A stretch of DNA of 64,000 bases from NCBI GenBank assembly GCA_022835595.1, contig BQUP01000012.1, positions 62,001-126,000 of the forward strand. Direction: 5' to 3'. Origin of the DNA: Cystobasidium ongulense. Lineage: Eukaryota; Basidiomycota; Cystobasidiomycetes; Cystobasidiales; Cystobasidiaceae. How positions within the stretch are numbered: position 1 is the stretch's first letter; the number at the start of each line of letters is the position of its first letter. Under the pieces are notes generated by a model. That model was not told the origin of the DNA, made no database searches, and was given only the letters and a program-made list of their open reading frames with translations. A program made the position numbers and the translations under genes. Positions 61,807-64,000 of the stretch are shown one piece after another.

Positions 61807-63207
61807 TTACCATTTCTTGGCATGAAAATTCAAAAGATCGTCTATCGTGTCTATGAGTGTTGTTTTCCAATCTATGAAGCTTTCCATCCCCAGCTTTCTT
61901 CGAGCGGCAGTAGTATCCAACTTTGCGAGCTGCTCTATAGGTGTTGCATCGGGGTTCGGTCCTGGTAGCTTGTCCGCTAGATCAGGCCGCGCCTCCTTTA
62001 AGAATTGAGCTGCCTCTTGCCATGTGAAGCTGCCTCCGCAGAGAATAAAGCGGTGACCAATGCTCTCGGGGTTCCCCAAGGCCAACAAATGTGCTTTGGA
62101 CACATCGCGAGCATCGCAGAACAAGGGCAATCGATCCTCGGGCAGGATAGCTGTCTTGCCACTAATTAGATTCCAAATATTGCCAGTAGAAGTATTGACG
62201 GCCGCTTCAGTCGGGATCTTCTGCAAAGAAGGTCCGTAGATCATGGGTGGGCACACTATCAGATACAGAGATTAGTGATGCAGCTCTGAAAACGCTGCGC
62301 CAGCCAAAGGAACGCTTCACGCACTGGTTGTAATTTGCATCTCAGGGTGTTCCTTTGCAAAATCCCAGGCCGCCTTCTCTGCAAGCCTAGCATGTCAAAA
62401 TTTAGCACTTCTGTAGGGAGACACGCGCTGCGGGTGATGCTGCGACATCCTATTTGATCACGAAACTTACTTCTTTGAAGCTGAATAAGCATACGCGCCT
62501 TGTACATCTGGAGCAGCGGCTTCTTCATAAGTTGCCGGGTTCCAGTCCTCCTCTGTGTAGGTATAGTCTCGTCTAATGCCTCCAAGCTTGAAGTTGTTGA
62601 TAGCGGCGAATGATGAGGTGATAATTACCCTTTTCACGCCTACAGCTTGAGCTTGACGAAGGACGTTCAGAGTACCTTCGATTGCTGGGTCTAAGAGGTC
62701 TTTCTTAGGACTTTAGGATGCGAATGATCAGAATACACGTTTGCTGTATATAGACTATAGCCCACCTCCGCTTACTCGGTTATTTTGAAAGTGTAGGGCG
62801 AGGCCACGTGCAGGACGGCATCGACACCTTGGAGAGCCTTGGACAGATCTCCATGAATCAGATCCTTCACTTCGAAAAGTTCGATGTTGGCGTCTGGAAA
62901 TTGCTTGATGCTGTCTTGACCGCGTGAGACATCTCGGACGGTAGCTCTTATCTTGTACTTCTGTTTAACAAGATCATGCAAGATCTGAGCGCCAAGGAAA
63001 CCAGTCTGCAGTTGTGCATGTTAGTATCTCGTATCGATGTTCAGGTATCGGAGCATGTGTCTCTGTCGCCCGAGCAATTGCACCATTCCACTAATGATGT
63101 CTCCCCGCCGTCATGATACAGCGAAGTTCTGCAATGACCTGCGAGCGACACAGCTTGGTCAAGCTGGCATCACCTACTATGCTGGTTATAAGGACCGTTT
63201 TAGACAT
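61807..63207 (-). CDS. NAD(P)-dependent reductase, dihydroflavonol-reductase-like, cluster gene 9
   Basis: Extended-SDR reductase of the DFR/methylglyoxal-reductase (Gre2) type. Five or so exons. MSKTVLITSI joins to TGFLGAQILHDLVKQKY. Further motifs: IRATVRDVSRG, LSKALQGVDAVLHVASPYTF, EGTLNVLRQAQAVGVKRVII, TSSFAAI with catalytic Ser, AYAYSASKKLAEKAAWDF with Tyr-x3-Lys, PPMIYGPSLQ, LFCDARDVSKAHLLAL. The usual first Gly of the G-x2-G-x2-G loop is Ser here (LITSITGFLG). It ends DTIDDLLNFHAKKW. The 2-ketone or aldehyde substrate is unknown; it may be a pathway gene or the border of the run. Confidence 0.87.
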
Positions 63208-64000
63208 GTTGACGAGCTGGTATAATGAGATATGCAAGAGGAATGGGGGCTACCGGTCGGGTCATCACCTCGAGAGCGCGATCGAGGTGGAAGGTGCAAA
63301 CGAGCAGCAGCTGGGGGTTCTTTCTTTTCTTCCCGCAGAGGCCGTCAGGCGATAAGAGGCTGCCAGCGCGCACATGTCTATGCGCTGGAGAGGGCACCGG
63401 TTGAGCCTGCTCGACGGCAGCCTCGCCTAGCCTGGCAGTCGAGTTATAGAGCAACTGTCGAGTTATAGAAGCAACTAAAAGGCTGCTTTTCGCCCATACG
63501 AACCTAGGTGCCCACTTGGAGTGTTAGCACTTCCAGGTAACACGAGGAGCACTCCTTCGCTTCAAACAGCAGCTCTCCTTCATTTTAGCGCTGCTGCTGT
63601 GTCCGCGAGTCTCCTGAAGCGGTGCTCGCGATGTTCAGCATTTACTCCACGCTTGGAGAAACTCCGAAACCTAAGGTCTGCACTGAGCAGCAGGAATGAG
63701 GCAGTCAATGATTGTTCATCTTGAGCTTCTGACTACCTGCGCGTTGTTCAATTGACCGGCGCCAATCTCTGTCTTTGGACTCAATGAAGCTCATCAGGCC
63801 ATCAAAGTGAGTGTGCCGTTTTGTACAAGAAGGCTGCGGCATGTTGCGACTGAGAGCCTTGCAGACAACTACCCATTCATGATTTACCAATTCAATACCT
63901 TACACTATCGCAAACAGTACTCCAGCGGTGTCATTTCAAGAGCATCTCGTACATGAAGGGCACAGCGCAAGGGTTCGGATGCAAACCATTCGAGGTGTCC
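63208..64000. other. intergenic sequence at the right edge
   Basis: Upstream sequence of the reductase gene, then nothing recognisable to the end of the window. A 19/20-base imperfect tandem duplication (GTCGAGTTATAGAGCAACT / GTCGAGTTATAGAAGCAACT) lies at about 63438-63476. Confidence 0.55.

Overview
The window is nuclear DNA of an intron-rich fungus, most likely a basidiomycete. The fungal evidence is a GPI-type chitin deacetylase, saccharopine dehydrogenase of the alpha-aminoadipate lysine pathway, a Zn2Cys6 regulator with a fungal middle region, a fungal GATA factor and typical fungal MFS transporters. Introns are mostly 50-120 nt with GT-AG ends, and genes carry up to nine exons; that density favours Basidiomycota, but the class cannot be fixed from sequence alone. 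I find 25 protein-coding loci on both strands and no convincing complete tRNA, rRNA, virus-like or transposase gene. For eight loci (homocysteine methyltransferase, GATA factor, chitin deacetylase, IMP4, PIP30-like, LYS1, epimerase, and the N-terminal part of the Zn2Cys6 factor) I traced splice phases by hand and they close in frame.

Layout. 1-1.7 kb: 5' part of a USP39/Sad1 splicing factor. 1.7-4.6 kb: gene-free stretch with decayed dispersed repeats. 4.6-11.4 kb: homocysteine S-methyltransferase and a long GATA factor, divergent. 11.7-14.6 kb: head-to-head F-box-like paralogues, each with one frame discontinuity. 14.9-24.7 kb: chitin deacetylase, IMP4, TRM44, a PIP30/FAM192A homologue, LYS1. 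25.2-33.5 kb: DHA1 drug transporter, NAD-dependent epimerase, ARS2/SERRATE. 33.9-42.8 kb: NDUFAF7, a FRA10AC1-ASCH fusion, conventional myosin II heavy chain.

43.3-63.2 kb differs in character. It is an unbroken run of metabolic and regulatory genes: short-chain dehydrogenase, PF04199 cyclase-type hydrolase, second dehydrogenase, acetoacetyl-CoA synthetase, PTS2-tagged peroxisomal thiolase, anion:cation symporter, Zn2Cys6 regulator, Baeyer-Villiger monooxygenase, NAD(P)-dependent reductase. Together these could import a cyclic alcohol or ketone, oxidise it, open the ring, activate the acid with CoA and cleave it to acetyl-CoA in peroxisomes. This putative catabolic cluster is my main candidate for an undescribed system; the substrate is unknown.

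A second theme is gene architecture: microexons of 9, 9, 10, 11, 18 and 20 nt in four genes, one gene whose first coding exon is only the ATG, two apparent GC-AG introns with the same GCAAGC donor, and one 531-nt intron carrying an 18-bp perfect inverted repeat.
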